Shown here: positions 6,414 to 13,835 of the stretch, one piece after another
Position numbering within the stretch: the first letter of the stretch is position 1
How the letters are laid out: each line of letters begins with the position of its first letter
DNA from: CBFGRU01 sp965651255
GTDB taxonomy: Bacteria > Planctomycetota > Phycisphaerae > Phycisphaerales > SM1A02
DNA: 13,835 nt
NCBI GenBank assembly: GCA_965651255.1
Contig: CBFGRU010000058.1
Location: forward strand, 1 to 13,835
Reading direction: 5' to 3'
Made by a program: the position numbers and the translations under genes
Notes under the pieces: model-generated
Databases searched by the model: none
The model's input: the letters and a program-made list of their open reading frames with translations, nothing else
What the model was told of the DNA's origin: nothing

Positions 6414-8950
6414 ACAGTACTCGACGCTTGATCGGATTCCCGGCGCACTTGCTGGCCCTTTCGCTCGTGCTCGCCGGAGCGATGGTGACCCCCGCGCCGC
6501 TTGCCGCCCAGGACAGCAGCGCCGACCAGAACGCCCCGACCGGCCCGCCCGGTCGCCGGCCCGCCAATGGCGACCCGGTTGTGCTGGCTTTCAACAATCG
6601 TTCGATCCCGGAAACGCTGGACTTCATCGTCCAGTCCACCGGCAAGATGCTGGTGGTGAAGAACACGGTGAACAACTTCCGATTCACCCTGATCAACGAT
6701 GAACCGCTGCCGCGGGATGAGGCGGTAAATCGTCTGTTCCAGGCGTTCCTGCAGATGGATGTCGCGGTCATCGAAACCGCGGACTCAATCACGCTCGATA
6801 TGGCTGCCGAAGCGGCGCGGTATGACCTTCCCGTCATTCCCGCGGAAGAGAGCACCCTGAACCGCCGCGATGTGGGCAACTTCGTCAACAAGGTGTACAA
6901 GCTGCGGTACGCAACCGCAGCCAACCTGGAAGCGGTCTTCTCCGATCAGCTTCCCACCTGGGCGAAACTGGATGTTGATGAGGGCTCCAATCAACTCATT
7001 CTGATGGGGTCAATCGGGCTCGCGCAGCGACTGGAGAAACTCGTCAACGCGCTCGACCGCCCGAGTGAGGCCGCCACGCGCACGTTCATCCTGAAACACG
7101 CAGACGCGGCGGAGATTGCCGCGTGGATCGAAGCAATGTTCCCCCAGGATGGTTCCGGCGGCACGACGAATCGCAATCAGAATCAGCGTGGACCGCAGCG
7201 AGGCCCGGTTCAGCCCGGCGGGCAGCAGAACGTCAACAACCCCATCGGCGCTGCGACCGTTCCGCTGCGCGTCACCAGCGATGCGCGAACGAACAGCGTG
7301 ACCGTTCGCGGTGATCCGGTGGCGGTGGAGCAGATCGCTGAACTCATCACGACCCAGTGGGATCAACCGCTGGTGAACGACAAAGACATTGTGCGCATCT
7401 ACACGCTGCAGTACCGCGATGTGATCGTGGTGCGCGACATCCTTCAGCAGTTGATCGCCGGCCAGGCCGCCGCGGCCTCGGGTGGCGGACCGCAGCGTCC
7501 CGGCGCCCAGCAGGCAGCCGGCTCGACCGGCCCCGACCAGCGGCTGGCAAATCAATTCCGCTTCCAGGCCGACCCCAGCGCCAACCAGTTGCTGGTCATC
7601 GGCCGTACGGCCGCGGCGTTCGATTACCTCGATGACATCATCAACCGGCTGGACTTGCCGGGCGCATCGGACTTGCCGATTGTCATCGAACTCAAGCATG
7701 CTGATGCAGGTGAGATTTCACAGCAGATCAACGTGCTGCTTGCCGAGCGCGGCGTGCAGTCGGACTTCGCCGGCCGCGAAGAAGGGTTGACCGAATTCAG
7801 CGTGCAGGATTCGTTTGAATCCGGAACAACGACCGGAACCGGCGGAGCCGGCGGAGCGGCGCAGCAGAACAACATCACCTTCCCGTGGCAGTTCGCCCGG
7901 CCGCGTGAAGATGTCGCCCCCGAATCTCATCTCATCGGCAAGGTGCGCGTGGTGCCGGTCTTCCGCCAGAACGCGGTGCTGGTCATGGGACCGCCGCACT
8001 ATCAATCACAGATCACCGACATCATTGAACGGCTGGACAAGCCCGGCCGGCAGGTCCTGATCACCGCGATCATCGCGGAAGTGCAGCTTGAGACCGCGCT
8101 CTCCCTCGGCTTGCGCTGGTCGCGCAACAACGTCTTCGGACCGGGTCAGGACAACCAACTCGGCGGCAGCGGCAACATCACCGGCGAGCAGAGCAACATT
8201 CTCGAAGGCCTCTTCGAGACGAGCGTGCTCAACGTGGATATCAACCTCAACGCCGTGCTCGACCTGCTGAAGACCGAGAGTGATGTGCGCATTCTTTCCG
8301 AACCGCGTATCTTCACCGCCGACAACGAACAGGCGAACTTCTTTGACGGGTCCGACGTGCAGGTTGTGGTCGACAGCCAGACGACCGATCAGGGCACGTT
8401 GAACGAGTCATTCGACTTCCGCCCGATCGGCATCATCTTCTCTGCGCGGCCGCGCATCACCGCGACGCGCGATATCGACCTGCTCGTCTCGCTGGAACTG
8501 TCCTCGCTTTCCCCGAGCGCGACGCAAAATGGCGGGCTGATCATCGATCGCCGCACCACGCAGACGCGGGTGGTGATTCAGAACGGCCAGACGATCGTCA
8601 TCTCCGGCATCCTGCGCGAGCAGGAATCGGATGTGAAACGCAAGGTCCCGCTGCTGGGTGACATTCCGCTGCTGGGTGCACTTTTCACATCGACCGATAC
8701 CTCGACCACTCGCAGCGAACTCATTGCGTTCATCCGCCCGATCGTCGTGGACAACCCCGAAGCGAACGATTCGCTGAACCGGCCGATGCGCAATCGTCTG
8801 GATGATCTCCGCAGGCCGCTCGATCAGCAGCGTAAGGAAGTCAACGAGAATAATCGCGAGGCGTGGGATGCAGGTTTTGATCTGGATAAGCAGGGCCTGG
8901 ATGAGATGGAAGAGCAGCAACAGAATGAGACGACCGGCGAGCCGCAATGA
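6410..8950 (+). CDS. gspD: Type II secretion outer-membrane secretin GspD
   Basis: GspD forms the multimeric outer-membrane channel. It has a Sec signal peptide (likely cut A33/Q34) and an N0 domain at about 55 to 130 (VLAFNNRSIPETLDFIVQST). Four KH-like secretin_N repeats follow at about 162-218, 224-321, 327-417 and 423-545. Most end in a motif like LDRP, LDLP or LDKP. The secretin barrel domain follows (about 546-780), with VRILSEPRIFTADNE near 626-640 and VPLLGDIPLLGALF at 746-759. A charged 65-residue tail closes the protein. Canonical GspD has N0 plus three such repeats, and at 846 residues this one is longer than the usual 650 to 700. The GTG start at 6410 overlaps the preceding stop, with AGGAG at 6397-6401, eight bases upstream. 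PilQ is less likely because no AMIN domain is visible and the genes around it are gsp. Confidence 0.95.
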   Translation: MNSTRRLIGFPAHLLALSLVLAGAMVTPAPLAAQDSSADQNAPTGPPGRRPANGDPVVLAFNNRSIPETLDFIVQSTGKMLVVKNTVNNFRFTLINDEPLPRDEAVNRLFQAFLQMDVAVIETADSITLDMAAEAARYDLPVIPAEESTLNRRDVGNFVNKVYKLRYATAANLEAVFSDQLPTWAKLDVDEGSNQLILMGSIGLAQRLEKLVNALDRPSEAATRTFILKHADAAEIAAWIEAMFPQDGSGGTTNRNQNQRGPQRGPVQPGGQQNVNNPIGAATVPLRVTSDARTNSVTVRGDPVAVEQIAELITTQWDQPLVNDKDIVRIYTLQYRDVIVVRDILQQLIAGQAAAASGGGPQRPGAQQAAGSTGPDQRLANQFRFQADPSANQLLVIGRTAAAFDYLDDIINRLDLPGASDLPIVIELKHADAGEISQQINVLLAERGVQSDFAGREEGLTEFSVQDSFESGTTTGTGGAGGAAQQNNITFPWQFARPREDVAPESHLIGKVRVVPVFRQNAVLVMGPPHYQSQITDIIERLDKPGRQVLITAIIAEVQLETALSLGLRWSRNNVFGPGQDNQLGGSGNITGEQSNILEGLFETSVLNVDINLNAVLDLLKTESDVRILSEPRIFTADNEQANFFDGSDVQVVVDSQTTDQGTLNESFDFRPIGIIFSARPRITATRDIDLLVSLELSSLSPSATQNGGLIIDRRTTQTRVVIQNGQTIVISGILREQESDVKRKVPLLGDIPLLGALFTSTDTSTTRSELIAFIRPIVVDNPEANDSLNRPMRNRLDDLRRPLDQQRKEVNENNREAWDAGFDLDKQGLDEMEEQQQNETTGEPQ

Positions 8951-10176
8951 GATTCTCTCGCGCGAACGCGATACCGGTCTCGCTGATGGTGCTTGGCGGC
9001 CTGCTGCTGAGTGGATGCGTGGAATCCGGCCGAACGACACGCCCCACTGACAGCGCCGGTGCGGTGAGAAATACGAGTAGCGGTTCACCGGTGAACGGAG
9101 AACTCTCTGCCACGACGATCGGCGTGTCATACGCCGCGTATGTTCGCACCAATCTGCTTCCCTGCGGCACTGTTCCGTACGACGGCGAAACGCTGCCAAT
9201 CTCCAGCCCGGATGGGCGATTTATCGCGGTGCAATCCGGCGCGGCGCCGACGATTGAAACCATTCTGGCGACCGCGGCCTCGTCGGTTCCACTGGCCACC
9301 ACGGTCAGCATCTACCGGCTGGTGGATGATCCGAGCGACAGTGTGGTGCTGGAACCGCTGGCGACTCTGCCCGACGGGATCATGCTCGGTCGGTCGGCGG
9401 ATGATGGCGGGTTCATCGTCGAAGCTCCGCAGAGCGATGGCACGCGGTGGATCGGCAAAGCCAACTGGACGGGCGGCGACATCGACTGGCTGGTGCGCGA
9501 TGAATACTGCAACGCCTTTGCCGCGCTCGGCCCGGCGGGGCAACTGGCGTACTCGCGGCGGGGACCGTTGGAGACGCAGTTCTCGCTGATCGTGCGCAAC
9601 CGGCAGGGAGTGATTGAACTCGCGGATGCGGAGCAGGACTGGCTGCTGCCGACATTTGATGCATCTGGCAATGGTCTCTTCGTCTACCGCTTGAGTGAAA
9701 CTGGTGCTCTGAACGTGGTGTACCTGCGCGGCGAAACGCAGCGGGCGATGCGACAGGCCATGCGCGAGATACGCATCTCAACCGGGGCGCGATTGAACGC
9801 GGTGTACCAGTCGATCGCGGCGCAGCCCGCCATCGTCGGAGCCCCCCAACCGGCGCAACCGACGTTTCTCTTCTTTCACCCCGCGATGTTGCGAATGGCG
9901 GTGTGGCGGCCGTTCCACGCTTCACGTCCGACGACCGCGCTCGCGGATGAATCCTTTGCCGCTGCGATCGGGCCGGATGAGTTCATCACCCAGGCGGTTG
10001 GTAACCGTCTCCTGGGTCGGGTGCTTGATGGCAATGCACGCGTGCATGAGTTGACGGAGAATCTCTTCATTCCCCGAAGGGTGGCCTCGAACGACTGGCC
10101 GTATCTGCTGCTTGCACCGCTGCGCGAATCGGTGCGGATGAAAGTCGTGCGCATGCGCCTGCTGCCGGTGCAGTAA
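8947..10176 (+). CDS. Putative lipoprotein with beta-propeller-like (PD40) motifs
   Basis: I do not recognise a specific family. The 409-residue product begins with a lipoprotein signal: MRFSRANAIPVSLMVLGGLL and then LSGC, giving lipidated Cys24 with Val at +2. No inner-membrane retention Asp is present, so outer-membrane sorting is likely. The mature chain is beta-rich. At least two TolB/WD40-like PD40 motifs are seen: SSPDGRFIAV (Asp89) and PTFDASGNGLFVYRL (Asp238). Similar strand patterns occur between them (DGIMLGRSADDGGFIVEAPQ). A partial propeller is therefore plausible. The ATG at 8947 overlaps the gspD stop (ATGA) with no strong Shine-Dalgarno, pointing to translational coupling. Context suggests a secretin-associated lipoprotein. 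It is far larger than classical GspS pilotins, and a role in T2SS is inference only. Confidence 0.66.
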   Translation: MRFSRANAIPVSLMVLGGLLLSGCVESGRTTRPTDSAGAVRNTSSGSPVNGELSATTIGVSYAAYVRTNLLPCGTVPYDGETLPISSPDGRFIAVQSGAAPTIETILATAASSVPLATTVSIYRLVDDPSDSVVLEPLATLPDGIMLGRSADDGGFIVEAPQSDGTRWIGKANWTGGDIDWLVRDEYCNAFAALGPAGQLAYSRRGPLETQFSLIVRNRQGVIELADAEQDWLLPTFDASGNGLFVYRLSETGALNVVYLRGETQRAMRQAMREIRISTGARLNAVYQSIAAQPAIVGAPQPAQPTFLFFHPAMLRMAVWRPFHASRPTTALADESFAAAIGPDEFITQAVGNRLLGRVLDGNARVHELTENLFIPRRVASNDWPYLLLAPLRESVRMKVVRMRLLPVQ

Positions 10177-10245
10177 CTCCGAGGCGGCGATCGTCACACA
10201 ATGCGATAGGATGTTCATCCACGGATGCTGCTCGGCATCAGCGTG

Positions 10246-10255
10246 AAGGATGGAG
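10246..10255 (+). promoter_or_regulatory. Ribosome binding site of the DUF2961 gene
   Basis: AAGG and GGAG form a purine-rich stretch ending six bases before ATG 10262. It favours 10262 over the in-frame ATG at 10250, which lies inside the Shine-Dalgarno itself and has no spacing to any other. Starting at 10262 also gives a more regular signal peptide. Confidence 0.65.
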
Positions 10256-10261
10256 TACACG

Positions 10262-12313
10262 ATGCGCACGGTGAATCGCAGTTCATTCATTGGCTTGTTC
10301 ATCCTGATCGCCGCCATGACAGGCGTTGCCCCTGCCGCCCGGGCGCAGGACGATTTGCATGAAGTCACGTACACCGGCTTGCTGTACGAGATGCTTGATC
10401 GCCGCGCCATCGCAGAGTGGCCGCTTCCTGCGTACACGACGAAACAGTTCTCAAGTTACGATCGCCGATCCATCTCGCCGGATGATCCAAGTGATGCGGG
10501 CTGGTTCGCAAACGCCGATGCAGGGCATTATCTCCGGTCAGAGATGAACGCCGGCCGCAACGAATGGGTGATGATGGATGCTGCGGGTCCCGGTGCGATC
10601 GTGCGCATCTGGTCGGCCAATCCTTCGGGCACGATTCGATTCTACTTTGACGGTGAAGATGAAGCATCGTTCACTGCCGACTTCGCAGCCCTTTTGAACG
10701 GCAGTGGACCGGTTCCCCCGCCGCTCTCTGCGGTGCGCGCACGGGGAGGAAACCTGTATCTGCCGCTTCCCTACTTTGAGCAGGTCAAGGTCACCGTCGA
10801 AAGTGATCACGCGCGCAGCTTGTACTACCAGATCAACTACCGCACGTATGAACCGGGCACGTTCATGCAGACGTTTGTTCCCGCGCTCATCCGGACGCAG
10901 CGTCATCATCTTGATGCGGTCACGAAGCAACTGCTGAATCCGGGTATCGATGATCCACGCCCGATGCCGTGGCCAGCCGGCGCCCCCCTCGCGCCGGGCG
11001 CGACGCTGCTGGTTCATGAGGCCGATGCCGGGGCTGCGATCGACTCATTCCGAGTGACGATCCCCTTCACGGAGGATGTTGATGATGCTGGCATACTGCG
11101 ATCACTGATCGTTCGAATGACCTTCGACGAGGTGCGCACTGTGGAGTGCCCGCTTGGGGATTTCTTCGGCAGCGGGCCGGGCCTGGTGCCGTATGAATCC
11201 TGGTATGCGAGCGTTCGCGCCGACGGCCGATTCATCTCCCGCTGGTTCATGCCGTGGAAGTCCACCGCACGCATCGAGATCATCAACCGAGGCGAGATGC
11301 CGGTCCAGGTGTCGTCAAGTGTGCGCGAAGTGGAGTATGAATGGCACGACCGCTCCCTGCACTTCCGCGCCGACTGGCGGCTGGAGCGTGATATCCCGAC
11401 GCTGCCCCGTCGTGACTGGAACTACCTGCAGGTGCGCGGACGAGGCGTCCTTGCGGGCGATATGCTCATCGTCAGCAACCCACTCGAAGACTGGTGGGGC
11501 GAGGGGGATGAGAAGATCTACGTCGATGGCGAGACGTTTCCTTCACACTTCGGCACTGGCACCGAAGATTACTACGGATACGCCTGGTGCTCGCCGGAAG
11601 TGTTTCACGCGCCGTTTCACAATCAATCGCGTTGTGACGGCCCGGGCAATTACGGTCAGACGAGTATCAATCGCACCCGCGCGCTCGATGCGATCCCATT
11701 TACGAAGAACTTCAACTTCGATATGGAAATCTGGCACTGGCGCGAATGCATCGTGCACTATGCCGCGACGACCTGGTGGTACGGCGAGCCGAGCGCGATG
11801 GACAATACCCCACCGATTGCGCGGGAGATGATCGCCACGGTCCCATCGGTACCGCCGCTGCCGCCGCCGTTCGTGATTGCCGGTGCGATCGAGGGCGAGT
11901 CGCTCGCCATCATCGCGCACGCGCCCGGGGTCACCTTCGCACCGCAGTCGCTGTGGAAGAAGGACACCTATTCAGGCGATACCCACCTCTGGGTGCAGGC
12001 CCGCGCGGTCGGTGACTTCATCGAGTTGCGGGTGCCGAACTCTGCCGGACCCGGCGACCGGGCGGTCACCGCCTACTTCACGCGGTCCTGGGACTACGGC
12101 ATGGTTCGGTGCTTCATCAACGGCCAGCCCGCGGGCGAACCGATGGATACCTTCAACGACTCGGCGCGTGATCTCGGAGCCACCGGCCCGGTACCGCTCG
12201 GGACCCACAAGCTCGGCGATTCGTTCATCCTGCGGATTGAGGTAACCGGAACGAACCCGAACTCTGAACCTCCACACTACTTCTTCGGTCTGGATGCGTT
12301 GAAGATCGATTGA
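10262..12313 (+). CDS. Secreted DUF2961 / GH172-like glycoside hydrolase with C-terminal beta-sandwich domain
   Basis: This 683-residue exported protein has a signal peptide ending ARA/Q at 28/29. DUF2961 hallmarks are clear: WVMMDAAGPGAIVRIWSAN from Trp102, YESWYASVRADGRFISRWFMPW, and HFGTGTEDYYGYAW (429-442), followed by a Phe/His-rich HAPFHNQSRCDGPG segment. DUF2961 proteins characterised so far fall in glycoside hydrolase family GH172, acting on fructofuranosyl or D-arabinofuranosyl linkages. The two putative catalytic glutamates are Glu414 (in WWGEGDE) and Glu435 (in GTGTED); their spacing of 21 matches the pair I recall for the characterised enzyme. Residues from about 560 form an extra beta-rich domain (DTYSGDTHLWVQ to HYFFGLDALKID), perhaps carbohydrate-binding. 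The substrate here is unknown. It is separated from the T2SS operon by 85 bases and could be T2SS cargo. Confidence 0.88.
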   Translation: MRTVNRSSFIGLFILIAAMTGVAPAARAQDDLHEVTYTGLLYEMLDRRAIAEWPLPAYTTKQFSSYDRRSISPDDPSDAGWFANADAGHYLRSEMNAGRNEWVMMDAAGPGAIVRIWSANPSGTIRFYFDGEDEASFTADFAALLNGSGPVPPPLSAVRARGGNLYLPLPYFEQVKVTVESDHARSLYYQINYRTYEPGTFMQTFVPALIRTQRHHLDAVTKQLLNPGIDDPRPMPWPAGAPLAPGATLLVHEADAGAAIDSFRVTIPFTEDVDDAGILRSLIVRMTFDEVRTVECPLGDFFGSGPGLVPYESWYASVRADGRFISRWFMPWKSTARIEIINRGEMPVQVSSSVREVEYEWHDRSLHFRADWRLERDIPTLPRRDWNYLQVRGRGVLAGDMLIVSNPLEDWWGEGDEKIYVDGETFPSHFGTGTEDYYGYAWCSPEVFHAPFHNQSRCDGPGNYGQTSINRTRALDAIPFTKNFNFDMEIWHWRECIVHYAATTWWYGEPSAMDNTPPIAREMIATVPSVPPLPPPFVIAGAIEGESLAIIAHAPGVTFAPQSLWKKDTYSGDTHLWVQARAVGDFIELRVPNSAGPGDRAVTAYFTRSWDYGMVRCFINGQPAGEPMDTFNDSARDLGATGPVPLGTHKLGDSFILRIEVTGTNPNSEPPHYFFGLDALKID

Positions 12314-12362
12314 CACCAGCCGCCGCGCGCTCGATGATCGCCTCTTCGTTTCAGAGCACGCA

Positions 12363-12380
12363 CCGAATACCGGTGTTTGG
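12363..12380 (+). promoter_or_regulatory. Near-perfect 18-bp inverted repeat before the transporter gene
   Basis: CCGAATACCGGTGTTTGG is a two-fold symmetric site with nine-base half-sites meeting at ACCGGT. The only departures are two G/T positions. It ends three bases before the AGGAG of the downstream gene. Without a loop it is a poor RNA hairpin, so if functional it is more likely a dimer-binding operator. Function is inferred from symmetry and position only. Confidence 0.35.
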
Positions 12381-12383
12381 CTG

Positions 12384-12388
12384 AGGAG
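12384..12388 (+). promoter_or_regulatory. Ribosome binding site deciding the TTG start of the POT transporter
   Basis: AGGAG stands six bases before TTG 12395. The other in-frame TTG at 12377 precedes this Shine-Dalgarno, so it would translate through it. No in-frame ATG occurs before the conserved first membrane helix. Confidence 0.72.
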
Positions 12389-12394
12389 AGCGCC

Positions 12395-13807
12395 TTGAGC
12401 AAGTACCAGCACACCCCCGTCTCGACCGATCGTCTGCCGAAGGGCATTCCGTTCATCATCGGAAACGAAGTGGCGGAGCGATTCTCCTTCTACGGGATGA
12501 ACGCGATCCTCTACATCTTCATCACGCGCTACATGACCGGCGCCGATGGAGAAGCCATCGGCATGACCCCCGAAGAAGGCACAAGCATCGTCCACAGTTT
12601 CAAGACGGCGGCCTATTTCTTCCCCATTCTCGGCGCGGTCCTGGCGGATGTCTTCCTCGGCAAGTACCGCACGATTGTCACCCTGTCGCTTCTGTACTGC
12701 CTCGGACATTTATGCCTCGCGGTCATGGATGTGGCGCCGATGCTGGGCATGTCGATGGAAGGATGGCTGTACGCCGGTCTCATCTGCATTGCCATGGGCG
12801 CAGGCGCGATCAAACCCTGCGTCTCGGCCCATGTGGGCGATCAGTTCGGCGCACAGAATCAACATCTGCTCTCGCGCATCTTCAGTTGGTTCTACTTTTC
12901 AATCAACGTGGGCGCGGCGACGAGCACGATCCTCACGCCGATCTTCCTTGAATACGTCGGACCGTGGCTCGCGTTCGGCGTGCCGGGCGTGTTGATGGCG
13001 ATCGCGACGTTTGTCTTCTGGCTCGGGCGTCATCGATTTGTGCACATTCCCCCTGCCGGGTGGTCACAGTTCAAGAAGGAGACCTTCAGCGCCGAAGGCA
13101 TGCGCGCGATGCGCAACCTCGCGCCGCTTTTTCTCGTCTTCATCCCCATGTTCTGGTCGCTGTTTGATCAGACCAGCAGTCGCTGGGTCGAGCAGGCCGA
13201 GCACATGAATCGCATGGTCTCGCTCGGGTTCGTTGAGTTCGAGCTGCTCTCCTCGCAGATTCAGGCGGCCAACCCCTTCCTGATTCTCATCCTGATTCCG
13301 GTCTTCACATATCTCATCTACCCGGCGATCAGCAAGGTCTTTCCGCTCACACCGTTGCGCAAGATCGGCATCGGCATGTTTCTCACCGCCGTCCCGTTCG
13401 GTCTCGCAGCGCTGCTTCAGGCCAGCATCGACACCGGCAACCAGCCGGTCATCGCCTGGCAGGTGCTGGGGTATGTATTGATCACCTCCGCCGAGGTCAT
13501 GGTGTCGATCACCTCGCTGGAGTTTGCGTACACCCAGGCGCCGAAGAAGATGAAATCCTTCATCATGGGCATCTACTTCCTTGGCGTTTCGCTTGGCAAC
13601 CTCTTCACCACGCTCGTGAATGAAGTCATTCAGCGGGAGGATGGCACGTCCATGCTCGAGGGCGCAAGCTACTACTGGTTCTTCACCGGTATGATGGTGA
13701 TCATGTCCATCGCCTTCGTCATCTACTCGCTCTTCTACAGCGGCGGCACCTATATCCAGGGCGAAGACGAGATCGCCGAGGCCGACCTCGCTGAACGCAT
13801 GCACTGA
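12395..13807 (+). CDS. POT/PTR family proton-coupled oligopeptide transporter, PEPT-like
   Basis: This 470-residue inner-membrane protein belongs to the proton-dependent oligopeptide transporter family, which imports di- and tripeptides with protons. The proton-coupling ExxER motif is intact (Glu25, Glu28, Arg29 in NEVAERFSFYG). The PTR2-type signature FYFSINVG lies at 166-173, and LADVFLGKYRT follows helix 2. I count 12 hydrophobic helices. Several segments read more like animal PEPT1/2 than typical bacterial DtpA-type proteins: FWSLFDQTSSRW (253-264) and SLEFAYTQAPKKMKS (374-388). The start is TTG 12395 with AGGAG six bases upstream. It lies 81 bases after the DUF2961 gene, probably as its own unit. 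Substrate specificity cannot be read from sequence alone; peptides are most likely. Confidence 0.9.
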   Translation: MSKYQHTPVSTDRLPKGIPFIIGNEVAERFSFYGMNAILYIFITRYMTGADGEAIGMTPEEGTSIVHSFKTAAYFFPILGAVLADVFLGKYRTIVTLSLLYCLGHLCLAVMDVAPMLGMSMEGWLYAGLICIAMGAGAIKPCVSAHVGDQFGAQNQHLLSRIFSWFYFSINVGAATSTILTPIFLEYVGPWLAFGVPGVLMAIATFVFWLGRHRFVHIPPAGWSQFKKETFSAEGMRAMRNLAPLFLVFIPMFWSLFDQTSSRWVEQAEHMNRMVSLGFVEFELLSSQIQAANPFLILILIPVFTYLIYPAISKVFPLTPLRKIGIGMFLTAVPFGLAALLQASIDTGNQPVIAWQVLGYVLITSAEVMVSITSLEFAYTQAPKKMKSFIMGIYFLGVSLGNLFTTLVNEVIQREDGTSMLEGASYYWFFTGMMVIMSIAFVIYSLFYSGGTYIQGEDEIAEADLAERMH

Positions 13808-13835
13808 TCGCGTTGCATCGAACCTCAACGACAAC

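Noticed and set aside
8408..9199. Minus-strand open frame spanning the gspD end and lipoprotein start
   Set aside because: It is antisense to the conserved secretin motif VPLLGDIP and the lipobox; the composition looks like shadow coding.
10224..10239. Hairpin GATGCT-GCTC-GGCATC in the gap before the DUF2961 gene, considered as terminator
   Set aside because: The stem has only six pairs including a wobble and no T-tract follows, so it does not meet the pattern of an intrinsic terminator. A structural role in the leader cannot be shown.
10177..10261. Promoter for the DUF2961 gene
   Set aside because: TAGGAT at 10207-10212 resembles a -10 box weakly, but no matching -35 box lies at the right distance. 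The gap probably holds a promoter, but I cannot place it.
13811..13830. CGTTG/CAACG inverted repeat after the POT gene
   Set aside because: It is only five base pairs with a ten-base loop, and the window ends before any T-tract could be seen.
13064..13834. Minus-strand open frame of 256 codons across the POT gene
   Set aside because: Its sequence is Asp/His/Arg-rich with no hydrophobic core, and the plus strand carries a clear 12-TM transporter.

Overview
The window looks like a high-GC, Gram-negative chromosome from the Planctomycetota, probably near class Phycisphaerae. This placement is inferred from three things: the style of the secretion proteins (long, low-complexity-rich GspJ, GspL and GspD), a secreted DUF2961 protein, and a proton-coupled oligopeptide transporter built like animal PEPT proteins. 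No rRNA or other phylogenetic marker is present. All genes lie on the + strand, and I see no mobile element, CRISPR array or tRNA.

Positions 1-8950 hold the distal part of a type II secretion system (T2SS) operon: gspH (5' end cut by the window), gspI, gspJ, gspK, gspL, gspM, a membrane-anchored gene of unrecognised family, and gspD (secretin). Successive reading frames overlap by 1 or 4 bases at every junction except L/M, where the gap is 4 bases, so the set is probably one translationally coupled transcript. The inner-membrane/cytoplasmic genes gspE, F and G are not in the window and presumably lie upstream. GspH/I/J/K would form the pseudopilus tip, GspL and GspM the inner-membrane platform, and GspD the outer-membrane channel. 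The gene between gspM and gspD sits where a GspC-like connector would be useful, but its sequence does not prove that role.

Positions 8947-10176 encode a lipoprotein with beta-propeller-like PD40 motifs whose start overlaps the gspD stop. It is probably the last gene of the same operon and a candidate secretin-associated outer-membrane partner.

After an 85-base gap, positions 10262-12313 encode a secreted DUF2961/GH172-like protein with both putative catalytic glutamates and an extra C-terminal beta-sandwich domain. After an 81-base gap containing a near-perfect 18-bp inverted repeat, positions 12395-13807 encode a 12-TM POT-family transporter starting at TTG. These two genes are probably separate transcription units. 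The DUF2961 protein is a plausible exported cargo, but adjacency is the only evidence.

The most notable points are a non-canonical T2SS architecture (an extra N domain and repeated disordered loops in GspD, a GspL tail domain, a Gly-rich GspJ tail, an Asp-rich loop in GspK, an unknown GspC-position gene and a coupled lipoprotein) and the PEPT-like transporter. I found nothing that demands an entirely new kind of system.
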